This document shows positions 16,308-26,784 of a stretch of DNA of 64,000 nt, piece by piece. The notes beneath the pieces were generated by a model. The model saw only the letters and a program-made list of their open reading frames with translations. It was not told where the DNA came from and ran no database searches. This DNA comes from Acidobacteria bacterium UBA2994. GTDB taxonomy: Bacteria; Acidobacteriota; Vicinamibacteria; Vicinamibacterales; UBA8438. The position numbers were made by a program, and so were the translations under genes. The stretch lies in assembly GCA_002346545.1 (NCBI GenBank), contig DEAA01000021.1:90539-154538 (forward strand), read 5' to 3'. The stretch's first letter is position 1. The number at the start of each line of letters is the position of its first letter.

Positions 16308-17441
16308 TCAGGCGCTCAGCCGGTCGATTGCCCAGAACAGCCCGACGAAGGCGATGCCGGCCGAGAAGGGCATCACCAGTCGGGTTCGATACCAGTCACG
16401 TTCTCGACACCAGCCGAGCAGTAACCAGGCGGCCGCGATGACGCCCAGCTGTCCCAATTCGATGCCGAGGTTGAACGTGGCCAGTCCGAGTGTCCGATGT
16501 CCCGGCGGGAGACCCAGCTCGGTCAGGACGCCGGCGAACCCGAGGCCATGAAGCAGGCCGAAGCCGAAGACAACGACCGGCCGCCAGGGGTGGAGCCGGT
16601 CGGTCAGCAGGTTCTCCACCGCCACGTAGGTGATGGAGAGCGCGATCAGCGGCTCGACGACCGACGCCGGAAGCGACACGACCTCAAGAACGGCGAGCGT
16701 CAGCGTCACCGCGTGCGCTACGGTGAACGCGGTGATCTGCCAGACCAGCGGCCGCAATCCGGTACCCAGCAGAAACAGGCCGATGACGAAGAGCACGTGG
16801 TCTAGTCCGCGCGGCAGGATGTGCAAGAAGCCGAGACGTAGATAGCGGCCGGCCACCGTTGACGACGGTTCGGGGGGCAGGTCGCCGAGCAGGGTGAACG
16901 GTTCGCTGCGATCGCCTCGCTCCAGCAGCGACTGTCGGCTGAGGTTCCGGGTCTCGTCCAGGATCGTCAGGTTGACCTCGGCAAAGGCGCGAGAGGCGAA
17001 GAACTCGAGTTCTTCAGCCCCGGCCGGTATCTCGCCCGTGAGCCGCGCGGTCAGACCGAGGAGGGTGGGGATTGCTGCCTCGGTCGCCGCTGGGGTGCCG
17101 TAGTCGGGAAAGCTGACCTCGAAGGGCGCCGGTTCGCCATCGAAGCGCAGGCGGACGCGCCGTTCGAACAGGCGCCGGAGGCGCTCCAGACGTTCGTCGA
17201 ACTCGGCGGGGGTCAGGGCGGTGAGCGTGGCGACCAGCGTGGCGTCGTCGGCGTCTTGCGGGGCGGCGAGCGCCAGGGCGTCGAGATCGGTCGTCAGATC
17301 TGCCTGGAAGGTCCCGTCCGGGCGGAGCAGCACCGCAGTGTCGGTGAACCGGAGCGGATGCGTCAGTGCGGTGGACGGCCACCAACTCCATCCCAGCGCG
17401 ATACAGACGAACCAGAGTGCCACGCGGCGGGGTTGAAGCAT
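16308..17441 (-). CDS. HupE/UreJ-family membrane protein
   Basis: This encodes 377 residues. A signal peptide (cleavage after THP-type segment near residue 28) is followed by a periplasmic domain to about residue 185. Six to seven membrane helices then carry HupE/UreJ motifs: HILPRGLDHVLFVIGLFLL, FTVAHAVTLTLA, VEPLIALSI, GLLHGLGFAG and FNLGIELGQ. The conserved His and Asp residues are typical of the metal-permease-like HupE family, often linked to nickel or cobalt; here the metal is unknown. No hydrogenase or urease genes are in the window. It is divergent from a CopD-like gene with only 41 bp between the starts. A TAGCAT hexamer 6 nt before the ATG suggests a leaderless transcript. Confidence 0.88.
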   Translation of the reverse strand: MLQPRRVALWFVCIALGWSWWPSTALTHPLRFTDTAVLLRPDGTFQADLTTDLDALALAAPQDADDATLVATLTALTPAEFDERLERLRRLFERRVRLRFDGEPAPFEVSFPDYGTPAATEAAIPTLLGLTARLTGEIPAGAEELEFFASRAFAEVNLTILDETRNLSRQSLLERGDRSEPFTLLGDLPPEPSSTVAGRYLRLGFLHILPRGLDHVLFVIGLFLLGTGLRPLVWQITAFTVAHAVTLTLAVLEVVSLPASVVEPLIALSITYVAVENLLTDRLHPWRPVVVFGFGLLHGLGFAGVLTELGLPPGHRTLGLATFNLGIELGQLGVIAAAWLLLGWCRERDWYRTRLVMPFSAGIAFVGLFWAIDRLSA

Positions 17442-17447
17442 CTGTCT

Positions 17448-17453
17448 ATGCTA
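17448..17453 (-). promoter_or_regulatory. Predicted -10 (TAGCAT), leaderless hupE-like gene
   Basis: TAGCAT on the minus strand ends 6 nt before the ATG at 17441. That spacing would place the transcription start at or next to the start codon. No Shine-Dalgarno is present. No good -35 is recognisable. Confidence 0.5.
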
Positions 17454-17470
17454 CGACAGCTGCTCCGGGG

Positions 17471-17476
17471 TACCCT
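17471..17476 (+). promoter_or_regulatory. Predicted -10 (TACCCT), leaderless copD-like gene
   Basis: TACCCT ends 6 nt before the ATG at 17483, with no Shine-Dalgarno in between. With the opposite TAGCAT at 17448-17453 it shares a 41-bp divergent region, so the two polymerase footprints must overlap. Confidence 0.5.
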
Positions 17477-17482
17477 CGCCCC

Positions 17483-18376
17483 ATGGACGGTGAGACGCAG
17501 GCGCTCATTTGGCTAGCGGCCGCCAAGTGGTTGACCGATCTCGGGCTGCTGTGGATGGTCGGCGTGCTCGCATTTCGCACGATCAGCCGGCTTGTTGGGA
17601 GCGTTCCGCTCGGATCGGTCCCGCGCCAAGCCGCTGCGGCGCTCGCGCTGCTCGTGGTCGGATGCGCGGCCCGTCTTTGGGCGCAGACCTACGCCACGTT
17701 CGGGCTCGACGAGCCGGTCACGGGGGAGTTGATACGCCTGGTAGCCGAGGAGACGCGCTGGGGTGGCCGCTGGGTGCTGCAAGCTGCCTCACTGACTGTC
17801 GCCGTCGCCCTGGCTGGGCTGTTGCCGGTAGCGCCTCGGTGGGGCTGGCCGGCGTTTGGGGTCGCGACCCTGGCCATGATCGGGACCGCCCCGTTGACCG
17901 GGCATGCGATGGCAGGGGAGTCGGTGTGGTGGCCCATGCTCCTCCAGGGCCTGCATTTACTGGGCGCGGGCGCCTGGTTGGGGACGTTGGGGGTGCTACT
18001 GGCGAGCGGACTCGCGTCATGCCGCGGTGACGCCGTCCGGGTGTCGTCCCTCGTCGATCGGTTCTCACCCTTGGCTCTCGGCTCGGCCACGACGGTCGCC
18101 GTGACCGGAGGCTTGACGGCGCTGCTCTATGTTGGCGGACTGGGGCAGTTCTGGACGAGCACCTACGGGAGGGTGCTGTTGCTGAAGACGGTGCTTTTCC
18201 TGACGACGGCCATGGTGGGCGCGTACAACTGGCGGCGGGTGCGACCCCGGCTAGGGGCTCCGGGAGGGGTTGCGGCGCTGCGTCGCGCGGGCACGGTCGA
18301 GCTGACGATTGCGTCGGTGCTGCTGGCGGTCACCGCCTGGCTGGTACATCTGCCGATGCCGGGCGGCGGGCACTGA
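17483..18376 (+). CDS. CopD-domain copper-resistance-type membrane protein
   Basis: About 297 residues from ATG 17483; the open frame extends further upstream but the N-terminal part before this Met is not protein-like. The protein has eight or so hydrophobic helices. The C-terminal part matches the CopD domain (LLQGLHLLGAGAWLGTLGVL, RFSPLALGSATTVAVTGG, YGRVLLLKTVLFL, GAYNWRRVRPRL). Family members are inner-membrane proteins linked to copper uptake or tolerance. No CopC domain is present. Its divergent neighbour is a HupE-type metal-permease-like protein, so the pair may handle transition metals together; that link is inference from position. Confidence 0.87.
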   Translation: MDGETQALIWLAAAKWLTDLGLLWMVGVLAFRTISRLVGSVPLGSVPRQAAAALALLVVGCAARLWAQTYATFGLDEPVTGELIRLVAEETRWGGRWVLQAASLTVAVALAGLLPVAPRWGWPAFGVATLAMIGTAPLTGHAMAGESVWWPMLLQGLHLLGAGAWLGTLGVLLASGLASCRGDAVRVSSLVDRFSPLALGSATTVAVTGGLTALLYVGGLGQFWTSTYGRVLLLKTVLFLTTAMVGAYNWRRVRPRLGAPGGVAALRRAGTVELTIASVLLAVTAWLVHLPMPGGGH

Positions 18377-18386
18377 CCCGCGTCGC

Positions 18387-18806
18387 CTACCGGCTCGGTT
18401 GGCGCAGCTTGATCCGGTAGGGACGGCCTCGGCGGAGGAAGTTGATTATGGTGTCCGACTCGGAACCGATCAGACTCACGCGGGCGGCGGTGTCGACGTT
18501 ATCTCCGACATCCACGCCACCGACGCGATAGATCACGTCGCCCGCTCGGAAACCGGCGGTGCCGGCCAGACTGTTCTCCGCCACCTCGGTCACCAGCACC
18601 CCTTCTCGCAGCTGGAGGTTATCCGGCTCCATGCGCGTCAGCAGCGTGTCGGTGGGCGCCGCGTCGCAGACCGTCAGTCCGAGCTCGAGCGCCCGCGGTT
18701 CGCCGCCGGGATGGCAGACGTAGAGTTCGGACGGCTGGGCCGAGGCGGCTCCCGTCAGCCCGAGGATCAGTGCTGCCGCCGGGATGTAGACCGTCGAGCA
18801 CCTCAT
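18387..18806 (-). CDS. Exported PDZ-domain protein
   Basis: About 139 residues from ATG 18806, which begins a good signal peptide (MRCSTVYIPAAALILGLTGA, cleavage at ASA-Q). The remainder is essentially one PDZ domain (GVLVTEVAENSLAGTAGFRAGDVI, then IINFLRRGRPYRIKLRQ). No protease domain accompanies it, so it is likely an adaptor or substrate-binding protein of the periplasm. Two Cys residues (VCHPGG, TVCDAA) could form a disulfide. It is divergent from the DUF2891 gene with 61 bp between, and TATACT sits 7 nt before the ATG. Confidence 0.82.
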   Translation of the reverse strand: MRCSTVYIPAAALILGLTGAASAQPSELYVCHPGGEPRALELGLTVCDAAPTDTLLTRMEPDNLQLREGVLVTEVAENSLAGTAGFRAGDVIYRVGGVDVGDNVDTAARVSLIGSESDTIINFLRRGRPYRIKLRQPSR

Positions 18807-18813
18807 TGGAGAC

Positions 18814-18819
18814 AGTATA
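18814..18819 (-). promoter_or_regulatory. Predicted -10 (TATACT), leaderless PDZ-protein gene
   Basis: TATACT on the minus strand, separated from ATG 18806 by 7 nt with no Shine-Dalgarno. It supports the internal start chosen for the PDZ protein. Confidence 0.55.
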
Positions 18820-18854
18820 CGGCCTTCGCGACGCTCGCGAAGAGTCGGATCCGG

Positions 18855-18860
18855 TAACCT
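18855..18860 (+). promoter_or_regulatory. Predicted -10 (TAACCT), leaderless DUF2891 gene
   Basis: TAACCT ends 7 nt before ATG 18868 and no Shine-Dalgarno is seen. It forms the second half of a 61-bp divergent promoter region. Confidence 0.45.
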
Positions 18861-18867
18861 GTCGTGG

Positions 18868-19974
18868 ATGGCGTTTTTGTTTCGCGGTCGGTCTCTTGCG
18901 GTGTACTTCCCCCTGCTCCTGGCCTTCGGGTGGACCCCCCTCACGACCTCTGCCGCTCAGACGGACGAGGGGACGGCGGCGCGATTCGCGCAGCTCGCCC
19001 TCGATTGCGTGCATCGGGAATACCCAAACAAGATCGCGCATGTCTTGAACGACGACGGCGATGCACTGCCGCCCCGCCTGCTCACCCCAGCCTTCTACGG
19101 CTGCTTCGACTGGCACTCATCGGTGCATGGGCATTGGCTGCTGGCTCGACTGAGCCGGCTGTATCCCGAGGCGGAATTCGCTGCGCCGGCGCGGGCGGCG
19201 CTGGCCGAGAGTTTGACCGTCTCCAAAATCGTGGCCGAGGCGCGCTACTTCCAGGCACCCGGCCGGGCCGGGTTCGAGCGACCATATGGGCTGGCCTGGC
19301 TTCTGCAGCTGGCGGCCGAGCTTCGTGAGTGGGTTGACCCCGAGGCGCGGGCGTGGCTCACGGCGCTCAGCCCGCTCGAGGAGCGCGCCGCGATCCAGCT
19401 CAAGTCCTGGCTACCCAAGCTGAGTCACCCGATTCGGGTGGGCGAGCATTCCCAGACCGCGTTCGCCTTCGGGCTCATTGTGGATTGGGCCCGGGTGACC
19501 GGTGACGACGAGATGCTCGACTTGCTAGGGGAGCGGGTCACCGAGTACTACGCCGAGGACGTGAACTGTCCGCTGGCCTACGAGCCGTCTGGACAGGATT
19601 TCCTGTCGCCCTGTCTGGCCGAAGCCGACCTGATGCGGCGCATGCTCCCCCCCGAGCGCTTCCGGGTCTTCTTGCGGGCGCTGTTGCCCACCATTCCCAC
19701 GACCGCGCACACCTGGCTCGAGCCGGCCGTCGTGACCGACGCGACTGACGGAAAGCTCGCCCATCTGGATGGGTTGAACCTGAGCCGCGCCTGGATGCTG
19801 GACGGCATAGTGAACGCACTTCCGGACGACGATCCCAGACGCCCCGCGTTGCTGGCCGCGGCGGCGGCGCATCGGGAAGCGGGGTTGGCGTCGGTCACCG
19901 GCGAGCACTACGAAGGGGGCCACTGGCTCGGTACCTTCGCGACCTACCTGGTAACCGGGCGTGGTCTTCAGTAG
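18868..19974 (+). CDS. DUF2891-family exported protein
   Basis: This encodes 368 residues. The signal peptide ends near TSA-AQ at about residue 31. The rest is a single all-alpha domain matching DUF2891 (CFDWHSSVHGHW, GLAWLLQLAAEL, HSQTAFAFGLIVDWAR, SPCLAEADLMRRMLP, HLDGLNLSRAWML, HYEGGHWLGTFATYL). The many conserved His, Trp and Glu residues in an alpha/alpha-barrel-like layout suggest a glycan-active or carbohydrate-binding role, but no activity is established for the family. Acetyl-CoA synthetase follows 59 bp downstream with its own ribosome binding site. Confidence 0.87.
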   Translation: MAFLFRGRSLAVYFPLLLAFGWTPLTTSAAQTDEGTAARFAQLALDCVHREYPNKIAHVLNDDGDALPPRLLTPAFYGCFDWHSSVHGHWLLARLSRLYPEAEFAAPARAALAESLTVSKIVAEARYFQAPGRAGFERPYGLAWLLQLAAELREWVDPEARAWLTALSPLEERAAIQLKSWLPKLSHPIRVGEHSQTAFAFGLIVDWARVTGDDEMLDLLGERVTEYYAEDVNCPLAYEPSGQDFLSPCLAEADLMRRMLPPERFRVFLRALLPTIPTTAHTWLEPAVVTDATDGKLAHLDGLNLSRAWMLDGIVNALPDDDPRRPALLAAAAAHREAGLASVTGEHYEGGHWLGTFATYLVTGRGLQ

Positions 19975-20033
19975 GCTCAGGAAATCGCGGTATGCTCCGA
20001 GGTCGCGACACCGTACATCGATAGGAGATATTT

Positions 20034-21995
<1,962 letters not shown>

Positions 21996-22004
21996 CCTCG
22001 ACCG

Positions 22005-22934
22005 CTACGCTTCGTCCGTCTGCTCGCCATCATTTTTGGCGGGCAGGCGGACTTCCTGTCCCAGCTGCCGTTCGTAGAGCTTCACCATCGCGCTCTTTGG
22101 CTCGTCGCCAAGTCCTTCAGCGATGGCGCGTTCATAGATCCCGATCATCGTCTCGACTAGCGGCAACTCGGCGCCGAGTTCCCGCGTCACGTCCTGGATA
22201 TTGACGATGTCCTTGTGGGCCGCCTGGAGCGAAAAGTCGCCGTGGAACTCGCGGCGCAGGATACGCGGTACGAAGAAGTCGCTGGCGAAGCTCCGGGCGC
22301 TGCCCGAGGTCACGACGTCCGCTACCGCCGTCGGCGCTAGCCCAGCTTTCAACGCCAGCGGCAGCACCTCGCACAGGGCCGCGATGTTAACGTCGTAGAT
22401 GATGTTGTTGACCGCTTTCATCAGCTGCCCGCTGCCGACCGGGCCGCAATGCACGATGAACTGGCCAAGGATGTCCAGATAGGGCTGGGCTTCGGTGAAT
22501 GCCGTGTTGGTGCCGCCGAACATGATTGTGAGCGATCCGTCTTCGGCGCGGTGTGGCTTTCCCGATATCGGGCAGTCGCTGTAGCGGATACCGGCCGCCT
22601 CGCAGCGTTCCGCCAGTCGCACGGCGGAGCCACGGTTCATGGTGGTGGTATCCACCACCGCGAGCGTCCCGGAGTCTCTGGAGGACACCCCGTTCTCGCC
22701 AAACAGCACCACCTCGGCTTCAATCTCGGAAGGGACGCACAGGAACAGGATGTCGACCCGTTCGGCGAGGGCCTTCGGGGTCTCGGCCCTAGGCACGCCG
22801 ACCTCGGCGAGTCGTTCGACCGGTTCCGCCTGCACGTCGAAGACCGTCAGCGGGACGTTCGCTGCGATCAGGTTGCTGGCCATGGCGAAGCCCATCCGTC
22901 CCAGTCCGATGAAGCCGGCGTTCGCGTTCTGCAT
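22005..22934 (-). CDS. NAD(P)-dependent beta-hydroxyacid dehydrogenase
   Basis: This encodes 309 residues from ATG 22934, with GAGGAGATC directly upstream. The N-terminal Rossmann fold begins GFIGLGRMGFAMASNL. The substrate segment DCPISGKPHRAEDGSL and the catalytic-lysine helix GSGQLMKAVNNIIY are in the order seen in 3-hydroxyisobutyrate and tartronate-semialdehyde dehydrogenases. The DCPISG form departs from the usual DAPVSGG, so the exact substrate cannot be named. It is downstream of a small barrel-like ORF in the same direction and probably co-transcribed. Confidence 0.9.
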   Translation of the reverse strand: MQNANAGFIGLGRMGFAMASNLIAANVPLTVFDVQAEPVERLAEVGVPRAETPKALAERVDILFLCVPSEIEAEVVLFGENGVSSRDSGTLAVVDTTTMNRGSAVRLAERCEAAGIRYSDCPISGKPHRAEDGSLTIMFGGTNTAFTEAQPYLDILGQFIVHCGPVGSGQLMKAVNNIIYDVNIAALCEVLPLALKAGLAPTAVADVVTSGSARSFASDFFVPRILRREFHGDFSLQAAHKDIVNIQDVTRELGAELPLVETMIGIYERAIAEGLGDEPKSAMVKLYERQLGQEVRLPAKNDGEQTDEA

Positions 22935-22959
22935 GATCTCCTCGGGATGGCCGCCGTCG

Positions 22960-23241
22960 CTATCGCGTCCAGTCGAAGCCGATCGACCAGGACAGCTCGT
23001 CGGTGGGTTTCGCGTCGTCGAGCGGGAAGAGCATGGCCGTCGAAAGTAGCCAGGTGCCCGCCGTGTGGTGCTTCACCCCGACCGAGCCGAGGCGTAAGTT
23101 GAGGTCGCCCGCTTGGCGGTGCAGTTGCTGGACGCTGCCGTCGTTGGCGATCTGCGCTTGAGCCGGCCCCAGCCGCAGTCGGCCAATGTTGGTGATGGTG
23201 CGGGCGGTGAAGTCAGGTCGACGGCTTAGCATGTTTGTCAT
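22960..23241 (-). CDS. Small ORF resembling the C-terminus of an outer-membrane channel
   Basis: This encodes 93 residues from ATG 23241, with GGGGGA about 7 nt upstream and a TATACT -10 at 23278-23283. No signal peptide is present. The second half (GSVGVKHHTAGTWLL, AMLFPLDDAKP, WSIGFDWTR) resembles the last strands of the MetA-pathway/phenol-degradation-type outer-membrane transporters common in related bacteria. Without the rest of the barrel or an export signal it is probably a remnant that is still translated, or a leader cistron for the dehydrogenase downstream. Confidence 0.45.
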   Translation of the reverse strand: MTNMLSRRPDFTARTITNIGRLRLGPAQAQIANDGSVQQLHRQAGDLNLRLGSVGVKHHTAGTWLLSTAMLFPLDDAKPTDELSWSIGFDWTR

Positions 23242-23277
23242 GGGTTCGTCCCCCGTCGGAGTGGTGGCGCGGGCGGC

Positions 23278-23285
23278 AGTATAAT
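23278..23285. promoter_or_regulatory. Overlapping divergent -10 elements (TATAAT / TATACT)
   Basis: The eight bases at 23278-23285 read TATAAT on the plus strand (23280-23285) and TATACT on the minus strand (23278-23283). The plus one would drive the alpha/beta hydrolase gene with a leader of about 30 nt, and the minus one the small ORF at 23241. Symmetric -10 elements that fire both ways are known in bacteria. Confidence 0.5.
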
Positions 23286-23322
23286 CCCGACTTACGCCTT
23301 AGGCATTGCGAGGAACAGTTTG

Positions 23323-24984
23323 ATGACATCGATGTCCCGCTTTCTTGTCGCGACGTTAACGCTGACTCTGCTGCTTGCTCCGAACATGGGTTCCGCCGAT
23401 GTGCTGTCGGTGGACGTCGCCGAGCGGGTGCGGGTCGAGGATGCCGGATTCGGCGAGACCGGTGCCTACGAGCAGATCGTTGGCACGATCACGTTCGGCA
23501 TCGACCCGGACGATCCGCGGAATGCGGTCATCGTGAATTTGGATCGCGCGCCGCGTAACGCCCAAGGGCTTGTCGAAGCCACCGGTGACCTGCTGATCCT
23601 GGCTCCGGCCGATCCGGCACGGGGCAACGGCATCGCGCTGGTCGATATCGCTAACCGCGGGCGGTTGACCGCGCTTGGCTTCAACCGCGGTGGCAGCGGC
23701 CCGTATGGCGACGGGTTTCTCATGCGGGAGGGCTACACGGTGGTCTGGGTCGGGTGGGAGTTCGACGTACCGGGGGATCGACCCATAAAGTTGGTGGTGC
23801 CAGAGGTGGATGGTCACCCGGTGGGCGGGCTCGGTTTCGCGACCGTGCGCGACACGGCCTCCTGGATCAAGTACGACGCCGAGTCTGTGGTCAGCGCCGA
23901 ACACCTGCTATCGTTCGGCTCATCGCAGAGTGGCCGCTATCTGCGCACGTTCCTCTATCTCGGGTTTAACACCGATACCGAGGGACGTCCGGTCTTCGAC
24001 GGCATGATTCCGCACATCGCTGGAGCGTCGCGTCTGGATCTGAACCAGCCGGGGGCGACACCGATTTCGCTCGGGATGTTTGACGCCACCTCGTTTCCCT
24101 TCGCCGATGCCGCCATGCAGGATCCGCTGACCGGGGCTACCGACGGCACCCTCGGGAACGACCGGAGCCGGGGTAACCAGCCGCGTATCTTCTACACCAA
24201 CACCGGCGTCGAGTACTGGGGCGGTGGCCGGGTGGCGACGCTGGTGCATTCGACTCCCGACGGAACCCGGGACATCGAGTTGCAGGATAACGTGAGGTTC
24301 TACTTCTTCGCCGGCACCCAGCACGGGCCTGGAGCGTTTCCCCCCTCGCAGGCACGGAGCAGCCAGGAGATGGGGAACCCCACGGACTACTGGTGGAACA
24401 TGCGCGCTCTTCTGGCCTCGCTGCGGTCTTGGGTGGTCGATGGTGTTGCCCCTCCGCCCAGCAGTCACCCCAGGTTCGCTGACGGCAATCTCGTCGCACC
24501 CCGAGATGTGACGTTTCCCGCCATTCCGAACGTGCGTTCACCGGCCGATCGTACAGGTGGAGAGCGGGTCGCGAATCCCTGGCTCGAGGATGGAGTCGAA
24601 GCGGGCGCCGAGCTGCCGATGCTGATTCCGCAGGTCGATGAGGACGGCAACGAGGTCGCGGGCATCATGCACCCCGAGGTCAAGGTGCCACTGGCCACCT
24701 ATACTGGGTGGAACTTCACCAATCCGGACGCGGGTGACCCGAACACGCTGGTGTCGCTGGCCGGGTCCTATATCCCGTTCCCGGCGACTCAGGCCGAGCG
24801 TGACCGGACAGGAGACCCGCGTCGCTCGATTGAGGAACGCTACGACTCGCGGGCCGACTACCTCCGTCGAATCGAGGCGGCCGGCCGGCGCCTGATAGAG
24901 CAGCGTTACCTGCTCGAGCCGGACCTGGTGCCGATCCTGGAGCGTGCCGGTGCGCACTGGGATCTGCTGACGAGGGGAAACTAG
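23323..24984 (+). CDS. Exported alpha/beta hydrolase (Abhydrolase_10-type)
   Basis: About 553 residues from ATG 23323, with GAGGAA upstream; a TTG directly before it is an alternative. The signal peptide ends near GSA-D. The domain matches the large secreted alpha/beta-hydrolase family with the nucleophile elbow SFGSSQSGRYLRTFL. Supporting segments are GYTVVWVGWEFDVPG, IPHIAGASRLDLNQPG and FFAGTQHGPGAFPP, the last probably carrying the catalytic His. Substrates of the family are poorly known; an ester or lactone is likely. It is transcribed alone from the bidirectional promoter region upstream. Confidence 0.87.
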   Translation: MTSMSRFLVATLTLTLLLAPNMGSADVLSVDVAERVRVEDAGFGETGAYEQIVGTITFGIDPDDPRNAVIVNLDRAPRNAQGLVEATGDLLILAPADPARGNGIALVDIANRGRLTALGFNRGGSGPYGDGFLMREGYTVVWVGWEFDVPGDRPIKLVVPEVDGHPVGGLGFATVRDTASWIKYDAESVVSAEHLLSFGSSQSGRYLRTFLYLGFNTDTEGRPVFDGMIPHIAGASRLDLNQPGATPISLGMFDATSFPFADAAMQDPLTGATDGTLGNDRSRGNQPRIFYTNTGVEYWGGGRVATLVHSTPDGTRDIELQDNVRFYFFAGTQHGPGAFPPSQARSSQEMGNPTDYWWNMRALLASLRSWVVDGVAPPPSSHPRFADGNLVAPRDVTFPAIPNVRSPADRTGGERVANPWLEDGVEAGAELPMLIPQVDEDGNEVAGIMHPEVKVPLATYTGWNFTNPDAGDPNTLVSLAGSYIPFPATQAERDRTGDPRRSIEERYDSRADYLRRIEAAGRRLIEQRYLLEPDLVPILERAGAHWDLLTRGN

Positions 24985-25062
24985 TTCCCTACGACTCACC
25001 CTTCTTCTTGCTGCTCTTGGAGGAGCCAGACTTCTACCGACGCGGGTCACGACGCGTAGCGA

Positions 25063-26736
25063 CTACTCGGCGGTCAGACCGGTGAGGCCACCAACCATTT
25101 CCCGTCGTTCGCCGTCGCCCGCCCACAGGATTTGCTCGGCTTGGTGCAGCAGCGCTCGCAGTCCAGTGCGGCGCAGGGCCGACACCGCCACACCCTCGTG
25201 GTCTCGCAGCAGCCGGTCCACCTCATCCTTCTCTAGCTTGTCGATCTGGTTGAACACCAGCAACTCTTGGGCGCTGATGCCGATTTCCTGCAGTACTCCG
25301 CGCACCGCCTCGATCCGCCGCTCGCGGTCTGGCGCTGACGCATCGACCACGTGAAGCAATAGCGACGCGTCGCTCAACTCTTCGAGTGTGGCGCGAAAGG
25401 CGGTCACCAGGTCGGTCGGTAGGTCTCGGATGAAGCCGACCGTATCGGTGATGATTACCTCTCGCTCTCGCGGAAATCGAAGCCGCCTCGACACCGGATC
25501 GAGGGTCGCGAACATCTGGTCGGCCACGTGGACGTGCGTCCGGGTCAGCGCGCGGATCAGCGTACTCTTTCCGGCGTTGGTGTAGCCAACGATTGAGAGC
25601 ACGGGTACGTCGCGTCGCCCGCGCCGCTGGCGGCGGTTTTGCCGCTGACTGCCGAGTTTCTTGAGCTCCCGTTCGAGCCGCGTGACCCGATCGCGAGTTC
25701 GCCGCCGGTCGACTTCCAGCTTGGTTTCTCCAGGGCCCCGGCCGCCGATACCTCCGGCGAGGCGGGAGAGCGAGATGTCGGCCCGTTGCGTCAGTCGAGG
25801 GAGCAGGTACTTCAGCTGTGCAAGCTCTACCTGCAGCTTGCCGTCCCTGGTCGTGGCGTGCTGGGCGAAGATGTCCAGGATAAGCTGGGTCCGATCGATG
25901 ACCCTGAGCTCCATCCGCTCGGCCAAGTTGCGAGCCTGCGTGGGGGTCATGTCCTGGTCCACGATGACCAGGTTGATGCCGCTCTGAAACGCCCGGATGA
26001 CCAGGTCGTTCAGCTTGCCTGACCCAACGACCGTCTTTGGGTCGACTCGGGGCCGATGCTGGGTGACCACGTCGACAATCTCGACGCCGGCTGACCGAGC
26101 CAGTTCGCGTAGCTCTTCGACATGAATCTCGAGGGCGGTGGGATTGCGCCCCGCGGTGACCGATACCAGGATGGCCTTCTCCCGTCCACCGATCTCACGG
26201 GCCCCGGTCGCGCGTGCGAGTGCCTCCTCCCGCTCCCGGATCCAGAGCTCGAAATCGATGTCGAGCTGGGACGGTGGACGAGGGTCAAGGAGTTCGACCC
26301 CGTCGCCGGTCTCGGTGACCGGCGTCAGGGCAGCCGTATGGGCCAGGGTGGGGAGGCCGTCCTCACCGACGCCGATGGTGACCATGGCGTCGAGCCGGAG
26401 CAGGAGGAGGTCTGAACGGTCGTCTTGGCTGAGTCCTTCGTCCGCTAGGTGGGTGTGCAGACAGCGGAGTCCACGTAGTCGGCCGCGGCCCGCCCGGAGC
26501 CGGCCCCAGTCGGGCAGCTTGATCGACTGGGCATCGCCAACCATCACGTGCTGGACGTCGCCCCGACGTCCGACCAGCACGCCTACCTGACGGTGGACCT
26601 CGCGACTAATCTCGGTGAGCTGTCGGGCGAGCTCTTGGGTCAGCAGCTGGTCGGCTGGAATCCGGCGGCGGAACAACCGTTCCAGTTGACGAATCTGATT
26701 GGCCTTGAGCCCGGCCGTGTTACCGAAGACTTGCAC
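25063..26736 (-). CDS. hflX: Ribosome-associated GTPase HflX
   Basis: This encodes 557 residues from GTG 26736. HflX binds the 50S subunit and splits or rescues stalled ribosomes. Residues 190-340 carry the HflX N-terminal domain (TVVGSGKLNDL, FDQDMTP-type VDQDMTPTQARNL, GGIGGRGPGETKLE). The G domain follows with G1 GYTNAGKST (384-392), G3 DTVGFI (431-436) and a G4 of NQID (496-499) rather than the usual NKxD. The protein is longer than E. coli HflX (426 residues) because of about 150 extra N-terminal residues. Hfq, its common neighbour, is absent. The amidohydrolase gene precedes it by 48 bp. Confidence 0.94.
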   Translation of the reverse strand: MQVFGNTAGLKANQIRQLERLFRRRIPADQLLTQELARQLTEISREVHRQVGVLVGRRGDVQHVMVGDAQSIKLPDWGRLRAGRGRLRGLRCLHTHLADEGLSQDDRSDLLLLRLDAMVTIGVGEDGLPTLAHTAALTPVTETGDGVELLDPRPPSQLDIDFELWIREREEALARATGAREIGGREKAILVSVTAGRNPTALEIHVEELRELARSAGVEIVDVVTQHRPRVDPKTVVGSGKLNDLVIRAFQSGINLVIVDQDMTPTQARNLAERMELRVIDRTQLILDIFAQHATTRDGKLQVELAQLKYLLPRLTQRADISLSRLAGGIGGRGPGETKLEVDRRRTRDRVTRLERELKKLGSQRQNRRQRRGRRDVPVLSIVGYTNAGKSTLIRALTRTHVHVADQMFATLDPVSRRLRFPREREVIITDTVGFIRDLPTDLVTAFRATLEELSDASLLLHVVDASAPDRERRIEAVRGVLQEIGISAQELLVFNQIDKLEKDEVDRLLRDHEGVAVSALRRTGLRALLHQAEQILWAGDGERREMVGGLTGLTAE

Positions 26737-26784
26737 GCGGCCTCTGCTAGTTCACGTTCTCGCTGGCGAAAGCGCAGCATTGGC

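Noticed and set aside
24985..25062. Minus-strand Ser/Lys-rich codons (GSSKSSKKKGES) after hflX
   Set aside because: Only about a dozen codons bounded by stops, no start; could be a relic but cannot be supported.
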